Source: Paraburkholderia sp. Tr-20389
Lineage (GTDB): Bacteria; Pseudomonadota; Gammaproteobacteria; Burkholderiales; Burkholderiaceae
Direction: 5' to 3'
Length of the DNA: 64,000 nucleotides
Assembly (NCBI RefSeq): GCF_017104565.1
Contig: NZ_JAAGPD010000001.1
Location: forward strand, 682,001-746,000
The notes below the pieces were generated by a model, which was not told where the DNA came from, searched no databases, and worked only from the letters and a program-made list of their open reading frames with translations. Shown in pieces: positions 43,691 through 52,511 of the stretch (positions are counted from its first letter, which is position 1; each line of letters starts with the position of its first letter). The position numbers were made by a program, and so were the translations under genes.

Positions 43691-45414
43691 TTCTGTGCCG
43701 CCGTGTTGTATTGCGCGAGATACGCATGAATCTGACTGACGACGGCCGCGCCGTCGCCCACCGCGGACGCCACGCGTTTCGTCGATTCGGAGCGCACGTC
43801 ACCCACCGCGAACATGCCGGGCAGACTCGTTTCGAGCGGATAGTGAATGCCGATATCGACGTGTGTCTGCGTGCGCCGCGCAAAGCCCGTCACGACAAAG
43901 CCGCGGCTATCGAGTTCGACGCCGCTCGACGCGAGCCAGTCTGTCTTCGGATCCGCGCCGATGAAGAGAAACAGATGGCGCGTTTCGATGATCTCGTCGT
44001 CCTCGCCTTCGCGCCGCACGTGAACGTGTGTCAGCCCGGCTTCATCTCCTTCGAGCGTCTTCAACGTGCAGCGCGTGCACACGGATACGTTGGGCAGCGA
44101 GCCGATCCGGTCGATCAGATACTTCGACATGCTCGCGTTCAGGTCCGCGCCGCGAATCAGCACGCGGATGCTGCGCGCGAAGTTGGCGAGAAACACGGTC
44201 GCTTGCCCCGCCGAATTACCGCCGCCCATCAGCACGATGTCCTGGCCTTTGACGAGCTTGGCCTCGATGGGCGACGCCCAGTAGTAGGTGCCGCGTCCTT
44301 CGTAACGGTCGAAGTCCGCGACGACGGGTTTCCGGTATGCCGCGCCGCTCGCGACGACGAGCGTGCGCGCGCTGACCTGCTGGCCGTCCATCAGCGTCAG
44401 CGCATAGGCGCCGTCCTGCGTATCGACGTTCATCACCTTGCCGGGTATCGCCAGATGCGCGCCGAACTTCAGCGCCTGCTGGAACGCGCGCGCCGCGAGC
44501 GCCTGGCCCGAGATGCCCGTCGGAAAGCCCAGATAGTTTTCGATGCGCGAACTCGCGCCTGCCTGGCCGCCCGGCGCACGCTGATCGAACACGGCAACCG
44601 ACAGACCCTCCGTGGCCGCATAGACGGCGGCAGCGAGTCCCGCAGGCCCGGCACCGACGATCGCCACGTCGTAGATGTGCGAGCGTTCGAAGGTCGGCAC
44701 GAGACCGAGGCATGACGCGAGCTGCGCTTCGTCGGGTGCGCGCAGCACGGAGCCGTTCGGGCAGAACACGAGCGGGAAGTCGTCAGGGCCCGTCGTGATG
44801 TCCGACAGCAGCGTCGCGGCTTCGACGTCATGGCGTGCGTCGATCACCATCGCGGGATATGCATTGCGGCGCAGAAAACCCTGCAATCTGACCAGCCGCG
44901 CATCGTCGCCGTTGCCGACGATGATCGGCCCCAGTCCCTGTTCGATCAGACCCAGCCGGCGAAGAATCAGCGCGCGCATGATGTGCTCGCCGAGTTGCGC
45001 ATCGGCGACGATCAACGCACGCAATTTTTCCGGCGAGACCACGAGCGTTTCGCAATCGGTCAACGCAACGCCGTCGATCAGCGCGGGCTTGCCCGACAGT
45101 TGCGCCATCTCGGCCATGAAATGCCCGTCGTCGTGTTCTGTCACGAGCGTCGAGCGGCCGAAGCTGTCGCGCGAAAAGATCCGTACGCGCCCATGCAGCA
45201 GCACGAACAGCCCCAGCGCAATGCGGCCTGTTTCGAAGATCAGCGCGCCCGCCTTGAACGACATCGGCTGCGCGAAGCGGCGCAGGCTGCCGATTTCCGC
45301 AGCGGACAGCCGCGGAAACATCTGATGCTGGCGATACTCCAGCGACGAATAGGGCATCGCCAGGTCCGGCGCGGCCGCATCGGGCGAGGTAGAGAGAAGT
45401 GCCGGGGTATTCAT
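43684..45414 (-). CDS. cNMP-like domain fused to thioredoxin-reductase-type flavoprotein lacking the redox CxxC
   Basis: A 576-residue fusion. Residues about 32-150 form a cyclic-nucleotide-type beta roll, but the cassette Arg is missing (GKPALIDG where PRxA is usual). About 170-235 is a receiver/thioredoxin-like spacer. FAD binding starts near 250 (VAIVGAGPAGLAAAVYA), NAD(P) binding near 395 (IVLMGGGNSAGQA), and the FAD-closing GMFAVGDVRS lies near 540. Where thioredoxin reductase has its CxxC there is GTYYWASPIEA, so no dithiol exchange is expected; a flavin oxidoreductase or sensor role is likelier. ATG 45414 is used. It follows the HD-like gene by 42 nt. Confidence 0.88.
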   Translation of the reverse strand: MNTPALLSTSPDAAAPDLAMPYSSLEYRQHQMFPRLSAAEIGSLRRFAQPMSFKAGALIFETGRIALGLFVLLHGRVRIFSRDSFGRSTLVTEHDDGHFMAEMAQLSGKPALIDGVALTDCETLVVSPEKLRALIVADAQLGEHIMRALILRRLGLIEQGLGPIIVGNGDDARLVRLQGFLRRNAYPAMVIDARHDVEAATLLSDITTGPDDFPLVFCPNGSVLRAPDEAQLASCLGLVPTFERSHIYDVAIVGAGPAGLAAAVYAATEGLSVAVFDQRAPGGQAGASSRIENYLGFPTGISGQALAARAFQQALKFGAHLAIPGKVMNVDTQDGAYALTLMDGQQVSARTLVVASGAAYRKPVVADFDRYEGRGTYYWASPIEAKLVKGQDIVLMGGGNSAGQATVFLANFARSIRVLIRGADLNASMSKYLIDRIGSLPNVSVCTRCTLKTLEGDEAGLTHVHVRREGEDDEIIETRHLFLFIGADPKTDWLASSGVELDSRGFVVTGFARRTQTHVDIGIHYPLETSLPGMFAVGDVRSESTKRVASAVGDGAAVVSQIHAYLAQYNTAAQNI

Positions 45415-45456
45415 CGATCAACCTTGACTGAATGTTCTGATGTGGCGGGCATCCGC

Positions 45457-46098
45457 CTAGTTCGGCCACTCCGATCCCAGCACCAGCCCGCAGAAATTGA
45501 GGCGCCGGTAGTCCGGATCCCATCGGTCGAGCACGTCCGCGTTGACGGTGCCGAAAGTCGTCTCGGGACGATGCTCCATGCCGCGCGCGTACGCTTCGAT
45601 CAGCTTCGTCTTGAAGCCGCGTTCGCGCGGAAACGCCTGCACGATGGCGTCGCGCTGTTGCGAAGTGAACTCGAAATAGCGTGTGCCTCGTATGTCCATC
45701 TGCACGCCCGCGCTGACGAGCAACACGAGCGCGGACATGTGGTCGGGAATGCCCGGCGTGGTATGCAGCGCAATCGCGTTCCAGACATCTTCCGCCGCGA
45801 ATTCGTCGACGCCACGTCCGAGCAGGAACTCGCGGGCTTCGTTCGCGCTATCGACCTCGAACCGGTTCGGCGAACGGCTGTAGCGCATGTGCAAGCCGAC
45901 GTTGTGGAATAGCGTGCCGACATAGAGCAGGTCCGGATCGAATTCGAGCGCCTCCCTGACGCCCGTCAGAGCAGCGAACAGAAATGCACGCAGCGCGTGA
46001 TGCAACAGCAGTTCGGATTCGATGCCGCGAACGTGATCGAATGCGGCCCGGGCCAGCGCGGTCTCGGGTATGTCGACGCCGGCAATATTCCTGTTCAT
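45457..46098 (-). CDS. HD-superfamily-like protein (paralogue 2)
   Basis: A 213-residue homologue of the protein at 26634-27296, sharing NAIALHTTPGIP, TFGTVNADVLDRWDP and NFCGLVLGSEW. The metal doublet reads HN (H65-N66 in LFHNVGL) instead of HD; paralogue 1 has TN. Both belong near the cyanamide-hydratase-like HD group. ATG 46098 has GGAGGAG. It is first in an apparent operon with the flavoprotein and MBL gene, and box d lies about 110 nt upstream. Function is unknown; the intact His here may retain some metal binding. Confidence 0.8.
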   Translation of the reverse strand: MNRNIAGVDIPETALARAAFDHVRGIESELLLHHALRAFLFAALTGVREALEFDPDLLYVGTLFHNVGLHMRYSRSPNRFEVDSANEAREFLLGRGVDEFAAEDVWNAIALHTTPGIPDHMSALVLLVSAGVQMDIRGTRYFEFTSQQRDAIVQAFPRERGFKTKLIEAYARGMEHRPETTFGTVNADVLDRWDPDYRRLNFCGLVLGSEWPN

Positions 46099-46643
46099 CC
46101 AGTCTCCTCCGCGCCGGACGATGCCCCGGCCATATGCTCCCGTGCAGCCGGCTCTTCCGACGCATCGTGCAGCGTAGCAATACGGGGTAGAGAATACTTT
46201 GTCGGATCATTAAAAAACCTTAATACGTACGGTGAATTTACGTGCTTCACGTTCAGACGGGGCTCGCTTTTCCGGTTCGACATGCGCTGCCTATGCGCTC
46301 GACATCGCGCGGCGCGCGCGACGAAACAGATCGCGCTTTCACTAAACACGTTGCTGCATGCGATGCGCGCGCGGGCACATCGCGCGCGGCTCCCGGCTTT
46401 AAATTTTCTGAAACGCGCGCCGTCCGGGCGGTCACGCTTTGCGGCCCCCGTCGACAGGAAAAGATGCAGCGCGTGAACCCATCCACCTATACCAACGTAT
46501 GAAGTGTTGACTACCTGGATTAAGCGGGCGTCCCAACGTACGATGGTCCATTCGTTCGCCTCGTTCTATCTTTCTCTCAAGCGGTGAAGCGTCATATTCC
46601 GCACCAGAGAAAACAGATCGGACAGCACGAGGTGAACGGTTTC
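46099..46643. other. Intergenic region with box d
   Basis: About 545 bases between divergent genes. Only box d is recognisable. Short frames here have no coding-like features. Confidence 0.45.
46208..46225 (-). promoter_or_regulatory. STAND box d: TTAA direct repeat upstream of HD-like paralogue 2
   Basis: The minus strand reads GTATTAAGGTTTTTTAATG, TTAA half-sites 10 bp apart, in a T-rich setting. Confidence 0.45.
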
Positions 46644-47087
46644 ATGGACAAGATCTTGAGCATGCGCATCTTCTCGCGCGCCGTATCGTCGCTCGAAGAC
46701 CATCTGCAGGCGAGACTCCTGCAACGGACGACGCGCAAGATATCGCTGACGGAACCCGGCGAGCGCTACTACCAGAAGTGCAAGAAGATTCTCGCGGACC
46801 TCGAAGATGCCGAGGCCGAAGCGGGCGCAGGCGTCGCGGCATTGCCCGTGCACTGCGTGACCGACGACATCCGCGACGGCAGGCCGGTGCAGTTGTTTCC
46901 CGAATCGCGCCTTCAAAATACGGGCGTATTTGCCGTTTATTCAAGCAGGCATCACATCGACGCGAAGATCAGGACGTTTATCGAGTTTCTGACTTCGCAC
47001 CTGAGAGCCGCGCTCGACAGCCGTCTTTTCAACGAGCACTCCAATCAGACCTTCGGTTGTCTCGCGCGCGTAGTGGAGAATGCATGA
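46644..47087 (+). pseudogene. LysR relic with two internal in-frame deletions
   Basis: The 147-residue frame begins like a LysR protein (MDKILSMRIFSRAV) and then jumps to SSLEDHLQARLLQRTTRKIS. The residues that should form the helix-turn-helix between them (about 25-30) are gone. After the linker (KKILADLEDAEAEAG) it jumps again to a late effector-domain segment (GVAALPVHCVTDDIRDG) and ends with the usual HIDAKIRTFIEFLTSHLR. Roughly half the normal 300 residues are missing, yet the frame is intact. DNA binding is not expected. The stop overlaps the start of the next gene (ATGATG). Confidence 0.7.
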
Positions 47088-47437
47088 TGCGCACCATCGC
47101 CTTTCCCCGTTTCCGGGCTACCTATGTGATCGCAGCGTGCAGCGTCGCGCTGGCAGCGACCGGTGCATACCAGGCGCCGGGACTGATGCAGGCCATTCTC
47201 GTGGTCGGTGCGAACGCGCAATTGCCGCTGGAACGGCTCGCCGCGCAGGCCGATGCAAAGGCACCTGTTGCGGACGCCACTGTTTCTTCGACGGCATGGA
47301 AAGAACATGTGGCGCCCCAGGCGAGGCCTGCGGTACAAAAGCGCGATGAGTCCGGCCAGTCGATGCGCAACCGCCATGGCCGTCACGAAACGCACGGCTA
47401 TGAGCGCGGCGTGACGGACTACAAATACTGGACGTAG
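47084..47437 (+). CDS. Hypothetical exported or membrane-anchored protein, 117 aa
   Basis: It has an N-terminal hydrophobic segment (YVIAACSVALAATGAY), then GANAQLPLERLAAQADAKA, then a basic, Arg/His-rich tail ending GVTDYKYWT. It is probably secreted or anchored. ATG 47084 with GGAG upstream overlaps the stop of the LysR relic; ATG 47087 is equally possible. I recognise no domain. Lineage-restricted proteins of this kind are common in this group. Confidence 0.6.
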   Translation: MMRTIAFPRFRATYVIAACSVALAATGAYQAPGLMQAILVVGANAQLPLERLAAQADAKAPVADATVSSTAWKEHVAPQARPAVQKRDESGQSMRNRHGRHETHGYERGVTDYKYWT

Positions 47438-47537
47438 ATCGAACCGCACGCGCCTGCGTGGCGCTCGCCGTATCTTCGCCGATACGCTCCGTTACCTCGC
47501 TGGATCCGGCATCTCTGCGCTACGGCCGCGCGCACTC

Positions 47538-47723
47538 TCACCCGCCGCCGCTTCCCGATCGATCCCGCTTGTCTTTACCCGGTTTTTCGTCATCGGATTC
47601 GATGCGCGTCGTGCCGCCTTGCGCCGGTGCGTCACTCGCAGGAAACGAGTCTTCGATTGCCTCGTCCACGCGATGCTCCGGCTTCTCGCTAGTCGGGTTC
47701 TGTTCCTTCTTCGTGCTGGACAT
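47538..47723 (-). CDS. Small acidic hypothetical protein, 61 aa
   Basis: MSSTKKEQNPTSEKPEHRVD is followed by EAIEDSFPASDAP, a pattern (RVDEAIExSFPASDPP) that recurs in small disordered proteins of many proteobacteria with no known role. The tail is Lys/Asp/Gly-rich. ATG 47723 has GGAGG at good spacing, which is stronger support than the longer frame to 47741. It is likely unstructured and cytoplasmic. Confidence 0.65.
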   Translation of the reverse strand: MSSTKKEQNPTSEKPEHRVDEAIEDSFPASDAPAQGGTTRIESDDEKPGKDKRDRSGSGGG

Positions 47724-47876
47724 GTTCGCCTCCACTTCCAATGGTCGAAGTAGTTTCGCCTGAGCAAAGCACGTTCCCCGCTTTGCAGCGCCGCGGAATC
47801 CCGTCTAAATGGCGACGCCAGGCTACACGTCCATCAGCACGCGCGGCCCCACGCCGCGCGAAAGCGGCACGCACAT

Positions 47877-48263
47877 TCACAGGATCGCCGCGTCGCGCAG
47901 CACGCGAGCGAGGATCATCGCGTCCGCATTGACGGGCGCGGGGCGCGGATTCGGCTTGTACACGGCGTCGCCGGGATGGATAGCCTGCCCGCTCATCGCG
48001 CAGAAGCCCGACATGCGAGCACGCGCCATGCGCCAGACCTGGTCGCCGAAACAGCCGCGCGTCGAATCGCGCCACGCGATCGTAGCCGTCGACGGCGTCG
48101 GCCGGTCAATCAGCGTCACCGCGGCGCCGAAGCGTCCATCGGCGCAATGTGTCTTGCGACGCGACTGCGCGCGCCCTTCCACGTCAGCCATCAGGCGGGA
48201 AGGCGTGTTCAGCAGGCCGATGGTCTGCGTCCACGGATCCATCGCGTTTGCGTTTGCCAGCAT
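47877..48263 (-). CDS. DUF3331 domain protein
   Basis: A 128-residue protein with family features typical of Burkholderiaceae: MDPWTQTIGLL near the start, VTLIDRPTPSTATIAWRD, CFGDQVWRMARARMSGFCAM and SGQAIHPGDAVYKP, ending with NADAMILARVL. The paired Cys residues and compact fold suggest a small beta-rich, possibly metal-binding protein; function is unknown. ATG 48263 has AAGGAG. It follows the AraC gene on the same strand by 67 nt. Confidence 0.85.
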   Translation of the reverse strand: MLANANAMDPWTQTIGLLNTPSRLMADVEGRAQSRRKTHCADGRFGAAVTLIDRPTPSTATIAWRDSTRGCFGDQVWRMARARMSGFCAMSGQAIHPGDAVYKPNPRPAPVNADAMILARVLRDAAIL

Positions 48264-48330
48264 GTGGAAACTCCTTTGGAAAGCGATCGGTTCAGGCATT
48301 GCTTCTGGATTGTCGGAGGAACGGCGCCGC

Positions 48331-49290
48331 TCAGCGTGCGCCGCCGGCCTTCTCTTTCCAGCGGTGCGGCGTCTCGCCGACGAACCTCTTGAAGACCGTC
48401 GTGAAGTGCGCCTGCGAACGGAATCCGCAACCAAGCGCGACATCCATCACGTTGTGCTTCGACGTCACGAGCAGATGCTGTGCGTGCTCGACACGGCGGC
48501 GCAGCAGATATTCATGCGGACGCAGAGCCGTTGCACGGCGGAATTGCGCGGCGAAATGCATGCGCGTGAGACCCGCGCTCGATGCGATCTCGGCAAGGCC
48601 GATGGGTTCGGCGAGATGCGCATCGACGAATTCGATCACGCGGTTCATGCGCCACTGCGGCAGCGGCGCGGCTTCGCGCGCACGCCGCGCCGCACCGGCA
48701 AAATGACGGGCGACGACGCGCGACACGATGGCGAGGCTCACGCTGTCGGTGAAGATCTTGCCGAGCGCGGCGTCGTTGCTCTGCGAAACGGCCAGCGCCT
48801 GACCGAGTCGTTCAAGCACCGGGTCGCGGATCAGTTCGGGATCGTCGAGCACGATGTCGCCGTCGCGCGTGTGCTGGAACAGATCCTCGTAGCACTCGCC
48901 GAGCACCTGTTGCGAAACGAACAGATGCAGCACATCGGCGGACGATGCGAACACCGCTTTGGTCGGCACGCCGGGCGCCGTCACCTGCACCGCACCGGCA
49001 GTCAGGCGGCCATGCACGAGCCGGCGGCCGGCGTGATCGAATGTGAGCGCCGCGCACTTCAGATTCAGCCCGATGCAGTGATCGGCGACGCTGCCTTCGT
49101 TCGCCACCGCGAGAGGTGCGTTGCCCGCGTGTGTCCAGCGCGCGACGACGACGTTGCCGCCACGCGCCGCCATATCGAAAGCCGAGGCGTTCATGCGCCG
49201 CCAATGCTCTTCCGCGACGATGGAAGGCGCCGGGCACCGGGAGACGACATCGGCGAGGTGAGCGGGTAGATCGAGCATAGTGGAGGTCAT
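48331..49290 (-). CDS. AraC-family regulator
   Basis: A 319-residue regulator. The C-terminal double HTH (about residues 215-312) includes EPIGLAEIASSAGLTRMHFA and HNVMDVALGCGFRSQAHFTT followed by VFKRFVGETPHRWK. The N-terminal 200 residues form an unassigned sensor domain. ATG 49290 is used, with ATG 49278 possible. A perfect palindrome, GGTTGAATCAACC, lies about 125 nt upstream and may be autoregulatory. DUF3331 is downstream on the same strand. Confidence 0.88.
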   Translation of the reverse strand: MTSTMLDLPAHLADVVSRCPAPSIVAEEHWRRMNASAFDMAARGGNVVVARWTHAGNAPLAVANEGSVADHCIGLNLKCAALTFDHAGRRLVHGRLTAGAVQVTAPGVPTKAVFASSADVLHLFVSQQVLGECYEDLFQHTRDGDIVLDDPELIRDPVLERLGQALAVSQSNDAALGKIFTDSVSLAIVSRVVARHFAGAARRAREAAPLPQWRMNRVIEFVDAHLAEPIGLAEIASSAGLTRMHFAAQFRRATALRPHEYLLRRRVEHAQHLLVTSKHNVMDVALGCGFRSQAHFTTVFKRFVGETPHRWKEKAGGAR

Positions 49291-49412
49291 CGCAGGTCCA
49301 TCCGATTCAGTGATGTGATTGCGGCCCGAAACAGCGGCGCCGCGATGAATCAAAGTTAATCGCACGGAACCGGCGCGCCTAGCCGTACATACGGTTGCTC
49401 ACACAGTCGAAT

Positions 49413-49425
49413 GGTTGAATCAACC
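49413..49425. promoter_or_regulatory. Palindrome GGTTGAATCAACC upstream of AraC gene
   Basis: Perfect 6-bp arms around a central A, in an AT-rich patch of an otherwise featureless 355-bp intergenic region (49291-49645). It is a candidate operator. Confidence 0.35.
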
Positions 49426-49645
49426 TATATGAAGGTTTAATAGACGTGCAGCCCGACGCATGCGGACGCGGACGCCTTCACGATGCGCGCGAACGCGTGC
49501 GTCCTGTCGCCGCACTCGCGCGAGAACCGAACAGAAACAAGGGAGAAAAGAAGCAGGAAGAGACCCGAAACGAACGCTTTGCCGCGTTCGCTACGCACTC
49601 GGGAAGGAAGAGACGGGACAGCGATCGCCAGCCCGCCAGGGAGCC

Positions 49646-50320
49646 TCAGGGACCGCGGTGCGTGCGCGGCGACGTGCCGGAATCGAGCGACTTCACGCCG
49701 AGCGCTTCCGCCTTCAGAACGAAATCGGCGAGCGAACGGGACTCCATCTTTTTCATCGCCTGGCCGCGATGGATCTTCACGGTGATCTCGCTGAGGTTCA
49801 TCTCGGCGGCGATCTGCTTGTTCATCAGGCCGCTTGCGACAAAGGCCATCACCTCGCGCTCGCGCGGCGTCAGCGACTCGTACATGCGCCGCAGCTCCGA
49901 CACCGAACGTTCGGACTTCCTGCGCGCTTCGTCTTTCGCGAGCGCACTGGCGACGGCGTCGAGCATGTCCTGATCGCGGAACGGCTTGGCGAGGAAGTCC
50001 ATCGCGCCCGCCTTCATCGCCTTCACGGACATCGCGATGTCGCCGTGCGCCGTCATGAAGATGATGGGCACGCGCACGTCGCCCGCCGCGATCTGCTCCT
50101 GCACGGCGAGACCGCTCTGGCCTTTGAGGCGTACGTCGAGAATCAGGCAGCTCGGCATATCGGGCTTGTCGAACGACAGGAACTCCTGCGCGGATGCGAA
50201 CGTCTCGACCCGCAAGCCCACCGAGCGCAGCAGCATCGAGACGGCCGCGCGCATCGAATCGTCGTCGTCGACGACATAGACGATCGACGGATTCGCGTCG
50301 TTCATTTCATCACTGCTCAT
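49646..50320 (-). CDS. FixJ/NarL-type response regulator
   Basis: A 224-residue two-domain regulator. The receiver (about 12-125) has the acidic cluster VVDDDDSM, phosphoacceptor Asp in CLILDVRLKGQSG, Thr in IIFMTAHGD and Lys in FLAKPFRDQD. The LuxR HTH (about 148-205) has LTPREREVMAFVASGLMNKQ and SEITVKIHRGQAMKKM. ATG 50320 overlaps the end of the histidine kinase by 11 bases, so the two are coupled and form a pair. Targets are unknown. Confidence 0.94.
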   Translation of the reverse strand: MSSDEMNDANPSIVYVVDDDDSMRAAVSMLLRSVGLRVETFASAQEFLSFDKPDMPSCLILDVRLKGQSGLAVQEQIAAGDVRVPIIFMTAHGDIAMSVKAMKAGAMDFLAKPFRDQDMLDAVASALAKDEARRKSERSVSELRRMYESLTPREREVMAFVASGLMNKQIAAEMNLSEITVKIHRGQAMKKMESRSLADFVLKAEALGVKSLDSGTSPRTHRGP

Positions 50321-52511
50321 CGCACGTTCCTTTATCGATCGGCAACACGAATTGCATCGTCGCGCCCCGCCCTTCTTCGGACTCGGCCCAGATACGCCCG
50401 CCATGCGCCTCGACGATGGACCGGCAGATGGACAGACCCATGCCCATCCCATCTGCCTTCGTCGTGAAGAACGCGTTGAACAGCCGCCCGACACTCTCCC
50501 CGCTGATACCCGTTCCCGAATCTTCGACGGCGACCTGCCCGTAATGCCCGTCCACGCGGCGCGTGCCGATCCGCATATGCCGCGCGCGCCCCGTCACGCC
50601 CGCCATTGCCTGCACGCCATTCATCACGAGATTGATGACGACCTGCTGCAACTGCACGCGATCGCCGCACACGAACAGCGGCGGCTCCGCGTAGCTCGCT
50701 TCCAGTTCGACCCTTGCGGCATCGAGTTCGCGCCGCACGAGCTCGATCGATTCTCTCACGATACCGTTCAGGTCGAGCACCGCCTGGCTCGGGTCGCGCT
50801 TCTGCGCCATCGCGCGAATCTGCCTGATCACGTCGCTCGCGCGCTTCGCGTCGCGCACCATTTGACTGATCGATTGGCCCACTTCGCCGAGATCGGGCTT
50901 CGCGCGATTCAGCCAGCGCGTAGCGGCATCGCCCGCCGTGACGATCGCAGCGAGCGGTTGCGTGACTTCGTGCGCGATCGACGCGGCCAGTTCGCCGAGC
51001 ATCGTCACGCGCGTCACGTGCGCGAGTTCCGCCGTCGAGCGGTCGAGCGCGTCCTGCGCGAGCTGCCGCTCCGTCACGTCCATCAGCGCGCCCACGTATT
51101 CGATGTTCGCCGACTGCGGCACGGCCAGATGCGCGACGTAGTGCACGTACTTGATGCGGCCATCGGGCATCTGCAGCCTGTGCTCGACGTCGACATAAGG
51201 CGCGCCCGACAGACCCGCAGCGTAGGCATCGCGCACGCGCGCGAGATCGTCGGGATGCGTGCGCGCGAGAATCAGCTGCATGGCGGGCATGTAATCGGGC
51301 GAATATTCGAAGATCCGGTAGACCTCGTCGGACCACCACATGTCGCCTGCCGGCAGCCGCGTCGCGATACTGCCCGTGCGGCTCAGACGCTGCGCGTCGG
51401 ACAGGAAAGCCTCGCTGCGCTCCAGCGCCTGCTCGGCCTGCTTGCGCTCTTCGATGTCGGTATTCACGCCGTACCAGCGCAGGATGCGGCCGTCCTGATC
51501 GCGCAGCGGCTCGGCGCCGATATGCATCCATCGGTACGCGCCATTGCTCTGGCGAATCCGCGCCACGTTCTCGAACGGCTTGCCCGTTGCGATCGCGCCG
51601 CGCCACGCCGCGTGCATCGCGGACCAGTCGTCGGGATGCACGATCGATGTCCACACTTCGCCGCTATTACCAGCGAGCGTGATGCCGAGTTCGTTCCAGC
51701 GCCGGTTGATGTAGCTCAGCTCGCCGTCGCGCGACGAACTCCAGACCATGCCCGGAATCGCGTCGATGGTCGCGCGCAGTTCTTCCTGCTGCCTCAGCAA
51801 CTCGGCTTCCATGCGCTTGCGCACCGTGATGTCGTTGTTGGTGGCGAGCACCGCGCGCGGCCTGCCCTTGTCGTCGCGCCATAGTGCGAAGCGGCTCGAC
51901 ACGATGACCGAACTGCCGTCGCTGCGCACGCGCTCCAGTTCGCCTTCCCAGCGCCCTTTGCGCACCACTTCGTCGCGCAGTGCGTCGATGGGAATGGACG
52001 ACGAGGTGCGGGTCAGTTCGTGAATGCGCTGGCCGATCGCCTGGTTCGCAGTCCAGCCGTACAGTTCTTCCGCGCCCTGATTCCAGAACGTGATGCGGTC
52101 GCTCATGTCGTAGGCGACGATCGCGTCGTGCGTCAGGTTGAGCAGCTGGATCTGCTCCTGCAGCCGTGCCGTGTTCGCCTGATTGCGCAGCGCGAGAAAG
52201 GACGTCGTACCGATTGCGAGCAGACTCACGACGCAGCGCGCGATCGAGCCGCCCGAGTAGTTCACGTCGTGCGACATCATGAACGCGACGAGCGTCAGCA
52301 CGACGCAGGTGCAGGCAGTGGCGATTGCGGCCTGGCGCGAGCCCGTCGACGCAACCAGCAGCACCACGACCACGTACAGCACGGCAATGGCGATATCGAG
52401 CGGTGTCAGCGCGTCGATCACGAAGACGGTCACGCCGACGACGACGGCAAGCGCAAAGAGAATGCGCGCGTCGCGAGGCGACGTCATGCCTGCGCCCTGA
52501 CGGAACATCAT
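50310..52511 (-). CDS. Membrane PAS-domain sensor histidine kinase
   Basis: A 733-residue kinase. Four hydrophobic segments in the first 120 residues are followed by three PAS domains (about 130-245, 255-375, 390-500; PAC-like RWMHIGAEPLRDQDGRIL). HisKA contains the phospho-His in ASIAHEVTQPLAAIV, and the HATPase has N-box VVINLVMNGVQAMAG, EDSGTGIS and GMGMGLSICRSIVEAHGG. The arrangement resembles FixL-like kinases, but no heme ligand could be assigned. The start is the ATG pair at 52511/52508, with GGAG upstream. It works with the overlapping FixJ-type regulator; a single-domain receiver lies just upstream. Confidence 0.93.
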   Translation of the reverse strand: MMFRQGAGMTSPRDARILFALAVVVGVTVFVIDALTPLDIAIAVLYVVVVLLVASTGSRQAAIATACTCVVLTLVAFMMSHDVNYSGGSIARCVVSLLAIGTTSFLALRNQANTARLQEQIQLLNLTHDAIVAYDMSDRITFWNQGAEELYGWTANQAIGQRIHELTRTSSSIPIDALRDEVVRKGRWEGELERVRSDGSSVIVSSRFALWRDDKGRPRAVLATNNDITVRKRMEAELLRQQEELRATIDAIPGMVWSSSRDGELSYINRRWNELGITLAGNSGEVWTSIVHPDDWSAMHAAWRGAIATGKPFENVARIRQSNGAYRWMHIGAEPLRDQDGRILRWYGVNTDIEERKQAEQALERSEAFLSDAQRLSRTGSIATRLPAGDMWWSDEVYRIFEYSPDYMPAMQLILARTHPDDLARVRDAYAAGLSGAPYVDVEHRLQMPDGRIKYVHYVAHLAVPQSANIEYVGALMDVTERQLAQDALDRSTAELAHVTRVTMLGELAASIAHEVTQPLAAIVTAGDAATRWLNRAKPDLGEVGQSISQMVRDAKRASDVIRQIRAMAQKRDPSQAVLDLNGIVRESIELVRRELDAARVELEASYAEPPLFVCGDRVQLQQVVINLVMNGVQAMAGVTGRARHMRIGTRRVDGHYGQVAVEDSGTGISGESVGRLFNAFFTTKADGMGMGLSICRSIVEAHGGRIWAESEEGRGATMQFVLPIDKGTCDEQ

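Noticed and set aside
43684-45414. Calling the flavoprotein a genuine thioredoxin reductase (trxB)
   Set aside because: The redox CxxC is absent and an extra N-terminal domain is present.
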